NCBI GenBank assembly: GCA_015499985.1
Contig: JAAAUF010000958.1
Coordinates: forward strand, 3,783 to 15,417
Direction of reading: 5' to 3'
Length of the DNA stretch: 11,635 bases
Origin: Haplosporangium gracile
Taxonomy: Eukaryota; Mortierellomycota; Mortierellomycetes; Mortierellales; Mortierellaceae
The notes beneath the pieces were generated by a model. That model had not been told where the DNA came from and ran no database searches. It saw only the letters and a list, made by a program, of their open reading frames with translations. Numbering within the stretch: the first letter of the stretch is position 1; every line of letters begins with the position of its first letter. Of this stretch, positions 1 to 8,019 are shown piece after piece. The translations under genes were made by a program, and so were the position numbers.

Positions 1-613
1 TGCATTTTTCGGCACTGCGGTCCAACTCAAAAAAGAGATATGGTCGACAGTTACAGATCATACGAAAGACATTTTCTTTCATTTTCCTCTTGCTCTGTCA
101 TCCTCGTTTCCTGCTTTCCTCTATACGGATCTTGGCTAAGAGAGAGCAAAGAGGCATGCAAACGTGCAATTGAAAAAAAAAAGAAGAGCGTTCACCAAGC
201 CAAGTTCAAGTTATCATTTCTCTTTTTGACATAGTTGTTTAAATGGGCAGTGTTGGATTGAGGTATTTATTATTACTATTATTATGGATTGCAGATGATG
301 CTTTTACTATGTTTGTGGATGAAGGGAAGGATGGTCTAAATAAGATGAAAAAGATGGAAAAAATACAAGATGTGGGCGTTGAACACATAGGACAAAGAAA
401 AAAATGAAAAGAAAAAGGTTGTAGTACAAAGGGAAAAGTGGGGCGGAGCAGATTTGGTTGGGATGTTTTTTTCCCATTTTTTTTATCCTTCCATCGATTC
501 CTTGGCGGGACAAAAAAAAAATACGCTCGGCGGTAAGAAAGAAAAAATAAAGGCAAGGTATCATTCCGACGGACAACGGCAAGAAGGCTGGCCCGTCATC
601 ATCTGTTTTTTTC
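1..613. other. Gene-poor left flank, probable 3' region of gene 1
   Basis: I see no supportable gene here. The open frames on both strands are short, rich in Phe/Ser/Lys and driven by A/T homopolymers and purine runs. A TAT/TTA-type repeat sits near 264-286. Read on the minus strand, positions 271-266 give AATAAA, about 340 nt past the stop of gene 1, which could be a distal polyadenylation signal. That is only inferred from the hexamer. No sign of the 5' end of another gene is visible. Confidence 0.5.
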
Positions 614-1348
614 TTACTCGCTGGCGCGAGCTTTCCACTGCGAAAGGATGTTCTGGAACCGGCTCTTGAAACGAGGGTCAGCGATCGGCCTCATCGAGGC
701 AGACGTCGAGGACGAGAAACGTTGGTCTGAGATCGCAATCTCCTTCGAGTTGAAGAAGCTGCTCTTCCGGCGAAGTTCTTGACGGCTAAGAGGGCGGCTC
801 AATGACTTGCGGGGCTCCCGTCCTTCCTCACCAACAACAGTGGAGGCGGCTGCAATAAGGGCTTCGACGGCAGGGACAGGGATGAGCTGAGAGGTCAAAG
901 AACGGGAGGAAAGAACGGACGATGTCTGTGCCCGCTCGATCGTTGTAGGGGTTTTAGCGGTCGATGTGCGGTCCTCGAGCGAAAAGCCTTCGGCAAAAGA
1001 GGTAACGGCAGCAACCTCGTTATCAAAATCGATGGTCTGATCTTTTGCGACAACCTCGGTGGTATCTGCGGCAACCTCTGCGGCAGCAACAGAGATAACG
1101 GCCGGCGTCACGTCTGCGCCGGCGTCAGAAGTGTTATCTGCTGAGCCGTCAATTGAGCTATTCTCGTCCATATCGTCGTCAGAAGAAGGAGCGCTAGTAG
1201 TGGTTGCTAGTGGGTCGACAGAGAAGGGTTCTTGGACTGCCTCGACAGGGGTATCGAGGAGGACTTCCTCAGTGACGGAAGAGACCTTCAAGGAGGCAGG
1301 AGTGATCTGGGACTCGGATTCAACTGTGGGAGAGATGCTGGGAGCCAT
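614..1348 (-). CDS. Uncharacterised disordered acidic/Ser-Thr-rich protein (gene 1)
   Basis: Single-exon frame of 244 residues that I do not recognise as any named family. The start ATG at 1348 lies in a strong eukaryotic context (A at -3, G at +4), with a TATA box about 230 bp upstream. Residues 1-130 are low-complexity and acidic (Ser, Thr, Ala, Val, Asp, Glu), with an Asp run at 57-61 (SDDDMDEN). Residues 176-244 switch to basic and carry several Arg-x-x-Ser-type sites, including RRKSS at 193-197, which resembles a PKA-type phosphorylation site. The tail (FKSRFQNILSQWKARASE, 227-244) is the most ordered-looking part and may be a short amphipathic helix. There is no signal peptide or membrane segment. 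A regulatory or scaffold role is possible but unproven. The gene is divergent from gene 2. Confidence 0.7.
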   Translation of the reverse strand: MAPSISPTVESESQITPASLKVSSVTEEVLLDTPVEAVQEPFSVDPLATTTSAPSSDDDMDENSSIDGSADNTSDAGADVTPAVISVAAAEVAADTTEVVAKDQTIDFDNEVAAVTSFAEGFSLEDRTSTAKTPTTIERAQTSSVLSSRSLTSQLIPVPAVEALIAAASTVVGEEGREPRKSLSRPLSRQELRRKSSFFNSKEIAISDQRFSSSTSASMRPIADPRFKSRFQNILSQWKARASE

Positions 1349-1577
1349 TGTTGGTAGTATATGTGAAGGGTATAAAGGAAGGAGGTATGTGTTGTTGTTG
1401 TTGTTTTGTGGATAGGAGTTGCGAAGGAGTCAATTGAGAGTGAGTATACGAAGGATGAAGAGAGGAAAAGGTCTGAGGTAGGGAGGAGAGTAGTGGAGGA
1501 GTGAAAGTGGAGTGAGAGGTGAGTTGAAGAGTAGAAAGAGGAAAGAAAACGAGGAATTGAGAGCAATGCCGCGATGG
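1349..1577 (-). promoter_or_regulatory. Pyrimidine-rich 5' leader of gene 1
   Basis: Between the gene 1 start codon and its TATA box the minus strand is strongly C/T-rich, roughly over 1430-1560. Close to the start it carries a CAA trinucleotide run (about 1390-1406). CT-rich leaders near transcription starts are common in fungal promoters. The transcription start itself is not visible; assuming usual TATA spacing it would lie near 1540-1560. Confidence 0.4.
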
Positions 1578-1585
1578 TATTTATA
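1578..1585 (-). promoter_or_regulatory. TATA box (TATAAATA) for gene 1
   Basis: The minus strand reads TATAAATA at 1585-1578, a consensus TATA element. It is followed downstream by the pyrimidine-rich leader and, 230 bp on, the gene 1 start codon. Position and orientation fit gene 1; no other minus-strand gene begins nearby. Confidence 0.5.
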
Positions 1586-1912
1586 CCCTCCTCGGGGAGT
1601 ACACTGCCTTCCGCCTGTGTTGAACCCTTTTTTTACTCTTTATTGCTGTTGTTGCATTTGTCCATTTCACTTTCCTCTCTGTCCTCTTTTCCTCTGCCTT
1701 CTTGTCCCGTTTCGTCCAAAATTCTGTTTTTACCAGACCAGAGCATGCATGACGACGCAAGATTTCGTACGGTTTTCCCCCTTTGTTTGTTATGCTTTTG
1801 TCGTTTGCCTTGTGCTTTTTTGTTACCGATAAGAAGAGAACAGAGGCAAGAGGCAAGAGGCGGGAGGTAGATGGTTTTTCTTCTGAATGATGGCAAAAGC
1901 AGGGCAGTGGTC

Positions 1913-2648
1913 AATGGTCAATGGCACCGATGCTTTCTGCACGTGTAAATAGCGGCAACGTTGCAAGCACAATAACATGTATAACCATGGTACGAGCGGA
2001 AAAAAAATGGAAAACAGTGCAGGAGTGTGGGAACTCGTGGGGCGACAGAGAAGGAAACGAAATGATGCTACGGATAGGGGTTTGCATTACTCCCTGTTTT
2101 TCTTTCTCTGTTTTCACACATACAGTAGGCCCCTTGCCTCCTTCTTTTGGTCTTTACGCGTTTCTTGTCTGGGTATGGGTAATGATGGTGGTAGGCGTAG
2201 TTCACGAAAGAAATGGAGGGGTTATGTCAAGATAACTGATAAATGCCTTTGAGCGGGAGGCAAATAAAGGGGTTGGAGAGAAGGGGGACCGATAATTGGG
2301 GACAGGTAAGTAAACCTGTGCGAGAGGACTGAAAACAAACCCCAAAACGGAGAACTCACCCCTCTTTTGGCACAGAGGAGCAAACGAACAAAAGAGAGGA
2401 AAACAGAGAGACAGATGGAGACGGAGGGAGAAAGAGGGAGAAAGATGGAGAAACGAGAAAGATAGAAGAGACAGAGGAGGCAAGTACAACCACGAAGGCA
2501 TTAGAGAGAGGACGGATAAGAAAGAAGACGGGGAAGAAAGAGAGACAAGGGAGCGAGAATAGCGATAGACTAGAAAGAAAGGATGTATGAAGAAGATGGA
2601 CATAGGTTGACGACGCATGAAACGTATTTTTCAGGGCCATTGACCATT
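1913..2648. repeat. Inverted 13-bp repeat pair bounding 736 bp (possible MITE or paired binding sites)
   Basis: The sequence AATGGTCAATGGC at 1913-1925 recurs exactly as its reverse complement at 2636-2648. The match extends inward with two mismatches, giving about 16 of 18 bases. The left copy is preceded by an extra tandem TGGTCAA unit (1908-1914). Terminal inverted repeats of this kind bound MITE-like elements, but I see no target-site duplication just outside and no coding content inside. Alternatively these are TGGTCAATGG-type protein-binding sites serving the two divergent promoters. Chance cannot be excluded, since one such match within this spacing is only mildly unlikely. Confidence 0.3.
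2374..2600 (+). repeat. Purine-rich (GA) tract
   Basis: About 225 bp in which the plus strand is overwhelmingly A and G, with GAGA, GGAGA and GAAA units and few pyrimidines. It lies in the divergent promoter region. Such mirror-like polypurine tracts can exclude nucleosomes or form triplex DNA, which is an inference here. The long Ser/Leu/Phe-rich open frame on the opposite strand is a by-product of this composition. Confidence 0.7.
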
Positions 2649-2687
2649 CTCTCCCTTAACGCCTTACTTGGCTCCTTTTGGACGCGC

Positions 2688-2715
2688 TTTTTTTTTTTTT
2701 TATTTTTCTTTTTTT
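2688..2715 (+). promoter_or_regulatory. Poly(dT) tract upstream of gene 2
   Basis: Fourteen consecutive T residues (2688-2701) are followed by further T-rich sequence to 2715, about 375 bp before the gene 2 start. Poly(dA:dT) tracts commonly mark nucleosome-depleted fungal promoters. Function here is inferred. Confidence 0.4.
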
Positions 2716-2930
2716 AGTGAGAAAGAGAGAGAAAATGATGGTCACCACGCAACTATATGTACCCTACTGTATCCCTTTTTTCGTGATTTGTTGTTGTTCT
2801 AGCCTTCATTGTGTGGAATCCATAGAAGAGTTCAAGGGAGATAGATGAGCCTATCCCGAGAAAACGAGGAGTACAGTAAAGAACAGCAAAGCAAGGGGGC
2901 AGATAGTTTTGTCAGGATAGAAGCGTGGAA

Positions 2931-2935
2931 CCAAT
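2931..2935 (+). promoter_or_regulatory. CCAAT box upstream of gene 2
   Basis: CCAAT at 2931-2935 lies 155 bp before the gene 2 start codon, within the usual range for the fungal HAP/CBC heterotrimer, which regulates many respiratory and mitochondrial genes. The motif is short, so support comes mainly from position and from the mitochondrial nature of the downstream gene. Confidence 0.4.
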
Positions 2936-2949
2936 AAGTGACGGACCAT

Positions 2950-2980
2950 GGGAATGCCACCCGACTAGCGCCACATTCCC
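2950..2980. repeat. Short inverted repeat GGGAATG...CATTCCC in gene 2 promoter
   Basis: A perfect 7-bp inverted repeat, GGGAATG at 2950-2956 and CATTCCC at 2974-2980, is separated by 17 bp. It falls between the CCAAT box and the TATA-like site of gene 2. This could be a binding site for a dimeric regulator; no regulator is identified. Confidence 0.35.
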
Positions 2981-2989
2981 TATTTAATA
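2981..2989 (+). promoter_or_regulatory. TATA-like element (TATTTAATA) for gene 2
   Basis: TATTTAATA at 2981-2989 lies 102 bp before the gene 2 start codon and just after the inverted repeat. It is an imperfect TATA match in a plausible core-promoter position. An eight-copy CA microsatellite (2999-3014) follows and would be in or near the transcription start and leader. Confidence 0.35.
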
Positions 2990-2998
2990 AGTCGCCGT

Positions 2999-3014
2999 CA
3001 CACACACACACACA
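2999..3014 (+). repeat. (CA)8 microsatellite
   Basis: Eight perfect CA units in the probable core promoter or leader of gene 2. It may be length-polymorphic between strains. Confidence 0.8.
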
Positions 3015-3090
3015 GCAACACCCACACTTGCCTTTTTGGTGATCATGAAGGAAAGGGAAACAACCATTCACTTAGCAAAGCAAACACGCA

Positions 3091-6000
3091 ATGTCGTCGT
3101 CGTCCTTGTCGCTGGCACCCATCAGGAGCATAAGGAGTATCGGGAGTATCAGGATCATACGGACAGCAACAACAGCAACTACCAGGACATCATGGCGCCA
3201 CGTCTCATCCTTTCTTTTAGAGGGATCTAATCGACTCCGCGTTTCTCCATTGCACCCGGCGACGTCCTGGTGGACCCTTGATCGCTGCTGCAGGTGTCTG
3301 TCCACAACCAGAACCATGCTTGCCGAGACTTCATTCCCACCAGTGACTCCCAAGGTTTCCAAGTACAGAGTCGACTGCAACACTTCCAAAGTCATCAAAC
3401 GGAGGAAGAAGAAGGGGAACGAAGATGGCAAGAAGGCCATCCCACACATCGTGCGTTCAAAGCCAGTTGCCAACCCCAGGAAGGTGCGCCTAGCAGCTGA
3501 AGCTGCAACCAGGGATATCATGAGGAAGCTGCGAGAAGCTGAAGCTTCAGTAACAGCAGCAGGAGCTCCGTCCTTGGCTACTACAGTTGCATCACCACCC
3601 AAACCATCGGCGTTATTTTATATACGAAAACAATCGTCTTTGAAATCAGAGAGTGCAACAACAATAGTAACAGACACATCACTGCCTTCGGTCGTTGAGC
3701 TTACCGCAAAGGAGCCAGCACCTAGGGCTTCAAAGCCTGTTACGTCACGGTCACATCTCCCTTCATTATCACCCTCAAATGCACGTCGCATACCAGAAGA
3801 CCAACCGCCACAAAACCTGGACCCAGTATTGTCAACACTAGCAGAAGCAATTGCAACTCAACCCGCGCCAATATCGTCTGGATGGAGTACGAGGTCGCCC
3901 TTGCAGTCATACCGATTGCCACTCCCCGAACTTACGGATCAGTCAGAACAGAGGCATCCAACATTGGACCCCTTGCCCAAAATGGCTGCATCAATCGAAC
4001 GAAGGCCTTCGCAGGCTCCTCAGAGGATCAAGCGGAGTGTCTACAGGACCATTCTCGACTGGAGCGTTCACCCGACTATTCAACCTAATGATTTCAACAC
4101 CTTGTCGGACCTTCCGCAAATTGCGCCACCACGCGCGGGACATCCTGCCAAGTCGCCCTCCACCAATGCTGCGACTACTTTAGGACAGTCAAAGCGGAGC
4201 ACCGACGCCATTATTGCTAACGCCACCACTGCGACCGTCACCGCAGGTACTCCTGACGAAGGAGTGGCTAAGAGGCGATATGTCTCGCGAAGAAGAATCG
4301 GGTTCGACGACGACGACGACGACTTTGACAAGCGACCATACCATCCTGGCCAGTCGACAACACAGGTCTTGGATACCATCGTACACAACCGCATCAGCAA
4401 GAGCAGTATCGGCACTCAATCCAGCCCGTGGAGTATTTCTGGGATCATGAAACAAAAGTTTGTGCTCAACAGCGAGAACTTCCCCAAGAGTGTCCTTTTG
4501 AAGAACCCAGTCATCACCCGTATAGAGCACAACGATGACGACAGCCAGAAGAAGGACAAGGATGAGACTGGCAAGGACACGGCAACAGCCACAACTTCAA
4601 AACCACCACAGTCAACTTTGCCATGGAAGAAGCTCGAACGTGCGGATCAAACTTTGCAGAGGCCTATTGTTTTGCCGGATCAGCCTTTGCTCGGATCATG
4701 GATTGACTCTCCACGCAGGAGGCTTGAAAAGACAGCAGAGTCGACGCAGAAATCGGTATATGGCGAGTACGTGTTCTCACCCAAGTCTGTCCTCCCAGCT
4801 CTCAAGACCCGTCTCAGGAAGCCCTACGAGCTCCTCTATACCGACTCTAATATCCATCCAAGGTAGATATGATCTAGTCTGCCTTAAGCTCCAAGGATTA
4901 GTCAGGCAATCCTTTTCTAATCCAGTGTTTCTAAACATTTCTTTTTTCTATCTGGACAAAATCAGAGAATTACAGATGGTCCAGGAGTGCGTGGACACGG
5001 CTGGTGAGATGGGACTGAAGGTTGTTAAGACTACCCCGGATCGCTTGGATACCCTACTTGGACACAGGTATCATCAGGTAAAAAAAAATAAGCATTAGCT
5101 AGAAAGTGAGACAATCCACTCTTCCCTATGTTTGTAGACGCTTATTTCCCCCAACCACTAATGTTTATGCAAAAACCGGGAATATTGTAGGGAGTGTTGC
5201 TGAGGGCCTCGTATCTTCCCAGGGCGCTGATCAAGTCCCTAGGAACCGTGTCTGAAGACAACAACAAGTACGACCTTAACTTTATCCAAGGCACTGCCAA
5301 ATCATTTGACCGACCCGCAACTAGTACCAATAATACCAGCAACAGCCACAGGATCACTTCAGGAAAGGCAGCAACAGCGACGCTTCGCGCTTCATCTCCG
5401 CCTATTTGGGTGGTGTTGGACGAAGTCCAGACAGTCTACGACATGGGTCACATCCTGAGCACGACGTACTATTTGGACATTGACGGGGTCATTATCAGAG
5501 AAAAGGACACGGTGCTTCCGCATGCTGCTGTCTCTGCTGTGAGCGAGGGGACACTGGAGAAGCGACCTGCTTATGCTGTCAAGACTCTTGTCAAGTTCAT
5601 CAAAGTATTATTACACGCAATTTTGAGCTCAATTTTTCCTCCTTCTATTTTACAGCATGGAATACTTACATTAAATTTCTTCCTTCTTTTAAAAAAATCC
5701 AGGAATCTCAAGAAAACGGATGGCAGGTGATAGGCCTCAAAGCCGCCTACGGATCCAAGCGCCTGAAACCATTTTATACTTTCTCCACACACGGAATCGA
5801 TCAACCCACGATTTTGATCGTTGGTGGGTCCGGGGTTGGGATCTCCAAGAGCGCAGAACGACAGTGTGACAGTTTTATTCATGTCCCTACGTTGTCACGT
5901 ATGGCGATGTCGTTCGGGGAGGTCGCCTCGTTGCCCGTCTCAGTCGTCTCGGGGATTGTTATGTCCAAGTTGGTCGGTGGTCGGCTGGCTGCTGGCAATG

Positions 6001-6167
6001 ACAACAGTGACAGGAGGGCAGGAGGAGGAACAGTAGAAGAATACGACAGTGAGAACAACACGCCTGTTCCTTGGGTCGGAAGCCCACCCGAGTGGGAGGT
6101 TCCAGTACCAACATCGAAAGGAAAGGGTAACCAAGTCAGCCACACCAGAAATGACACTAGACGTTAA
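3091..6167 (+). CDS. MRM1: MRM1/RlmB-like mitochondrial SpoU rRNA 2'-O-methyltransferase, catalytic motifs degenerate (gene 2)
   Basis: Four exons, 3091-4862, 4966-5077, 5191-5604 and 5703-6167, join in frame to give 920 residues. The family transfers a methyl group from SAM to a ribose 2'-OH of large-subunit rRNA; yeast Mrm1 acts on mitochondrial 21S rRNA. Residues 1-75 are Arg/Ser-rich without acidic residues except E44 and D64, and contain RCLSTT (68-73), like a mitochondrial presequence. Residues 100-150 are Lys/Arg-rich, 150-550 are disordered, and there is an Asp run at 406-411. The SpoU substrate-binding domain is about 556-638 (VYGEYVF start, HRYHQGV end). The SpoU/SPOUT domain is about 701-857. 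The frame is intact and the fold is recognisable, but the motif residues are changed: motif 1 Asn to Asp712 and Arg to Ser718, motif 2 Glu to Ser809, motif 3 Asn to Pro844. Yeast Mrm1 and human MRM1 are roughly half this length or less. Family membership is firm; MRM1 orthology and activity are uncertain. Confidence 0.8.
4863..4965 (+). other. Intron 1 of gene 2
   Basis: 103 nt, GTAGAT at the 5' end and ATCAG at the 3' end, phase 2, with a CTAAAC branch-like sequence about 30 nt before the acceptor. The nearer-downstream acceptor (TACAG, ending 4975) would shift the frame. Using 4965 joins Pro590 to RELQMVQ and restores the SpoU substrate-binding domain. An in-frame TAG at 4864-4866 ends exon 1 if the intron is retained. 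Confidence 0.8.
5078..5190 (+). other. Intron 2 of gene 2
   Basis: 113 nt, donor CAG/GTAAAA, acceptor TTGTAG, phase 0, with a good branch-like ACTAAT near 5157-5162. Splicing joins HRYHQ to GVLLRASYLP, matching the conserved His-Gln-Gly junction of SpoU substrate-binding domains, which strongly supports these sites. Confidence 0.88.
5605..5702 (+). other. Intron 3 of gene 2
   Basis: 98 nt, donor AAA/GTATTA, acceptor ATCCAG, phase 0. Splicing joins LVKFIK to ESQENGWQVIG, the usual helix-to-strand passage of the SpoU domain before motif 2. An internal TTTACAG ending at 5655 is an alternative acceptor but does not restore the conserved protein. Confidence 0.85.
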
Positions 6168-6308
6168 CAATCAACAACAGCATCATCACATAAAAACATA
6201 CGACACACAACGACAAAGACAGAAACACACATTACAATTGTACAACATTAAAAAAAGTGTACATTTGTGTTGATTGTCTATGATATTTTTTAATACAACT
6301 TGCAGGTT
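6168..6308. other. Convergent intergenic region between genes 2 and 3
   Basis: Only 141 bp separate the stop codons of gene 2 (plus) and gene 3 (minus). The DNA is A-rich on the plus strand to about 6255 and T-rich near 6286. The minus strand carries ATTAAA-type sequence near 6287-6293, a candidate polyadenylation signal for gene 3. The 3' UTRs of the two genes must be very short or overlap as antisense tails. Confidence 0.6.
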
Positions 6309-8019
6309 TTAACTCAAAAACATTTTGTTGTTCTCGTAGTACATCAACATGGGGTTCTCGCCACTATAAGTCCTCGTCCGCTCCAAGTCTCCATACCGCT
6401 CCAAGAACTGTCTCTGCGTCTGAACTTTGACCGACTTCTCCATTCCGAGCGAGGGGCGACAGACTTGCTGGTACATATCCTTGAACAACTCAAAGTTGGT
6501 CGGGAAAAAGATGTCGAACATGCCGGGCATGACCATGTAGGTCGAACAGGGGACCATGGTCCCACTGTAACGGGTCTGGACGACGGGGGCATCTGTTCCG
6601 GGGATGGCCTCGGGTAACGTATAGAAATCGGATAGGACGAGGCGGTGTTTGGGGAAATGAATCTTGAGGGTCTCGAGAAGGAGGAGGAGCTTTGTCGGGA
6701 TGAATTCAGGGTTCGTCATGTTAGGTGCAAAGGGGAGGCGGTTCCGAAGTTTGCGGAGGAAGCGTCTTGCCAGTACTGGGGGGCGGTATCCGGTCTGTTT
6801 CCGGATCGAGAGGTATTTTTGAATCAGCGGGTCCGAGATGGGGGTGTAGATCTCTGTATATTCGCCTTTTTCATCGATCGCCACCATGCCCTGGAGGGGT
6901 TCTTCGGTGACAGTATCGTATCGGATCAAGTCATGCGAAAAGTTGTCGAGGACCTCCATGCCGACAAAGAAGCAATTGTCGGGGACAAGGGTATCCCATT
7001 CAAATATGCTCTTGTTGATGACCTCGACACATCGATGACGCCGGGTTGCATCCCGAACCTCCTGACGCTCGCCCTGACGTTGGGCCAGCTTCTTGGAAAT
7101 CTCAATGATCCGGTACCGTGTGCGCTCGTAGACTGTGGGCTCAAACTGTTGGATGTAGTCGAGGATGTTCATCATCAGAGTTCCGTTTCCGGCGCCCATC
7201 TCGTAGATAATCAGGTCCTTGTGTGGGTAGTCGTTGAGCTTGTATTCCGTCACTATGTACTTGGCAATCGCATATCCATACCACGGCTATATACCATGAC
7301 AAAGGAGAAAAAGCAAAGTAAGTGACGAAGTTTTCATTCAAGTGCTTCGCAATAACACAGGTACCTTTTCAACAAAGGCATTTTTTCGCTGGTACCTTGA
7401 ACAGCTCGGTAGGGGTATGCCAGACCTGCCGCGCAACCTCATCGCGCACATCCATATCATCCTCAATCTCCTTATACTTGTCAGCAATGATATCCAAAAA
7501 CTCCATGTTATCCTTGATCTTTTCAAACTCAAAATCAGTCTCTGGGGAGAAAATCACGGCCTGCTTGGAGAAGTATCCATAGTTGGGGTGGTAGAGTGAG
7601 TCGTCAATGAAATCCCGAACAAGCATCTTGGCCTCGAGTGGCATGTCCTTCTTCTTGGCCGCATCCTTGGCGGTGATCACTGGGTACTTGGCACGCGCGG
7701 CTACTTTTGCGGGACTGTAGCGCGGGTCCTCGATTAGGTTGCAGCGGGAGGTTGAAGTATGGAAGTTGTTGCTGTGTTGGTGCTGGTGAGCGTGATGGGG
7801 AGCACAAGGACGGCCGTAGGTGTGATGGCCGAGAGGCGTCCTGAGAAGAAGACGTTGCTGGAATCCGATGGCTGCTAATTGTGGTTGTTGTTGGTGAGAG
7901 TGAATCCTCCTGAAGGCACTGGAAGAGGAGGGCATTGTCCGCCTGGAGACGAGTCCATGCAGGTCGCGTTGCAGAGTCGCCTCGGCTAGCCTCTCGGAGA
8001 GTCGTGGCAGATGCGACAT
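6309..8019 (-). CDS. Mitochondrial MidA/NDUFAF7-family (DUF185) SAM-dependent methyltransferase (gene 3)
   Basis: Two exons, 8019-7396 and 7286-6309, give 533 residues. Members of this family (PF02636) are SAM-dependent protein methyltransferases; human NDUFAF7 methylates a complex I subunit during assembly. Residues 1-92 are Arg/His/Ser/Gln-rich, lack acidic residues beyond about 20, and end in HTSTSR, as expected of a mitochondrial presequence. Family marks are YHPNYGYFSKQ (143-153), TELFKPWYGYAIAKYI across the splice junction (204-219), the SAM-binding loop EMGAGNG (237-243), IEIS (269-272), and GMEVLDNFSHDLIRYD (317-332) in the family's conserved loop. The C-terminal third differs from what I recall of human NDUFAF7 and matches the fungal DUF185 type, so orthology and substrate are uncertain. 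ATG 8019 directly follows an in-frame TAA; a second ATG at codon 29 (7935) has a better context and could be the main start. Confidence 0.85.
7287..7395 (-). other. Intron of gene 3
   Basis: 109 nt on the minus strand, donor AAG/GTACCA, acceptor TATATAG, phase 0. Splicing joins TPTELFK to PWYGYAIAK, a conserved junction in this family. A second AG/GTACCT donor at 7364 lies 31 nt downstream. Its use would shift the frame after an in-frame stop already met in the retained segment, so it would give a truncated protein. Confidence 0.88.

Larger units (their letters stand above)
1349..3090. other. Divergent intergenic region between genes 1 and 2
   Basis: A 1.74 kb stretch separates the start codons of gene 1 (minus) and gene 2 (plus). 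All open frames in it are compositionally biased (Ser/Leu/Phe runs or Lys/Arg/Glu runs) and I support none as genes. It holds promoter elements for both genes, a purine tract, a poly(T) tract and an inverted 13-bp repeat pair, each listed separately. Several AGGGG pentamers (near 2086, 2216 and 2267) match the core of the yeast stress-response element, but a 5-mer in purine-rich DNA is weak evidence. Confidence 0.6.

Noticed and set aside
1059..1415. 118-codon plus-strand open frame
   Set aside because: Mirror of the low-complexity Ser/Ala/Thr region of gene 1; it has no independent support.
2202..2618. 138-codon minus-strand frame rich in Ser, Leu and Phe
   Set aside because: Composition artefact of the purine tract; the same tract yields similar frames in another register (2356-2640).
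3072..3602. 176-codon minus-strand open frame
   Set aside because: Antisense to exon 1 of gene 2; no domain, and gene 2 is supported by family motifs.
4863..5730. Apparent frameshifts and stops in gene 2
   Set aside because: Explained by three in-frame GT-AG introns that restore conserved SpoU junctions, so the gene is not called a pseudogene.
6645..7325. 226-codon plus-strand open frame
   Set aside because: Antisense to gene 3 exon 2, whose conserved methyltransferase motifs lie on the minus strand. It also runs through the intron acceptor.
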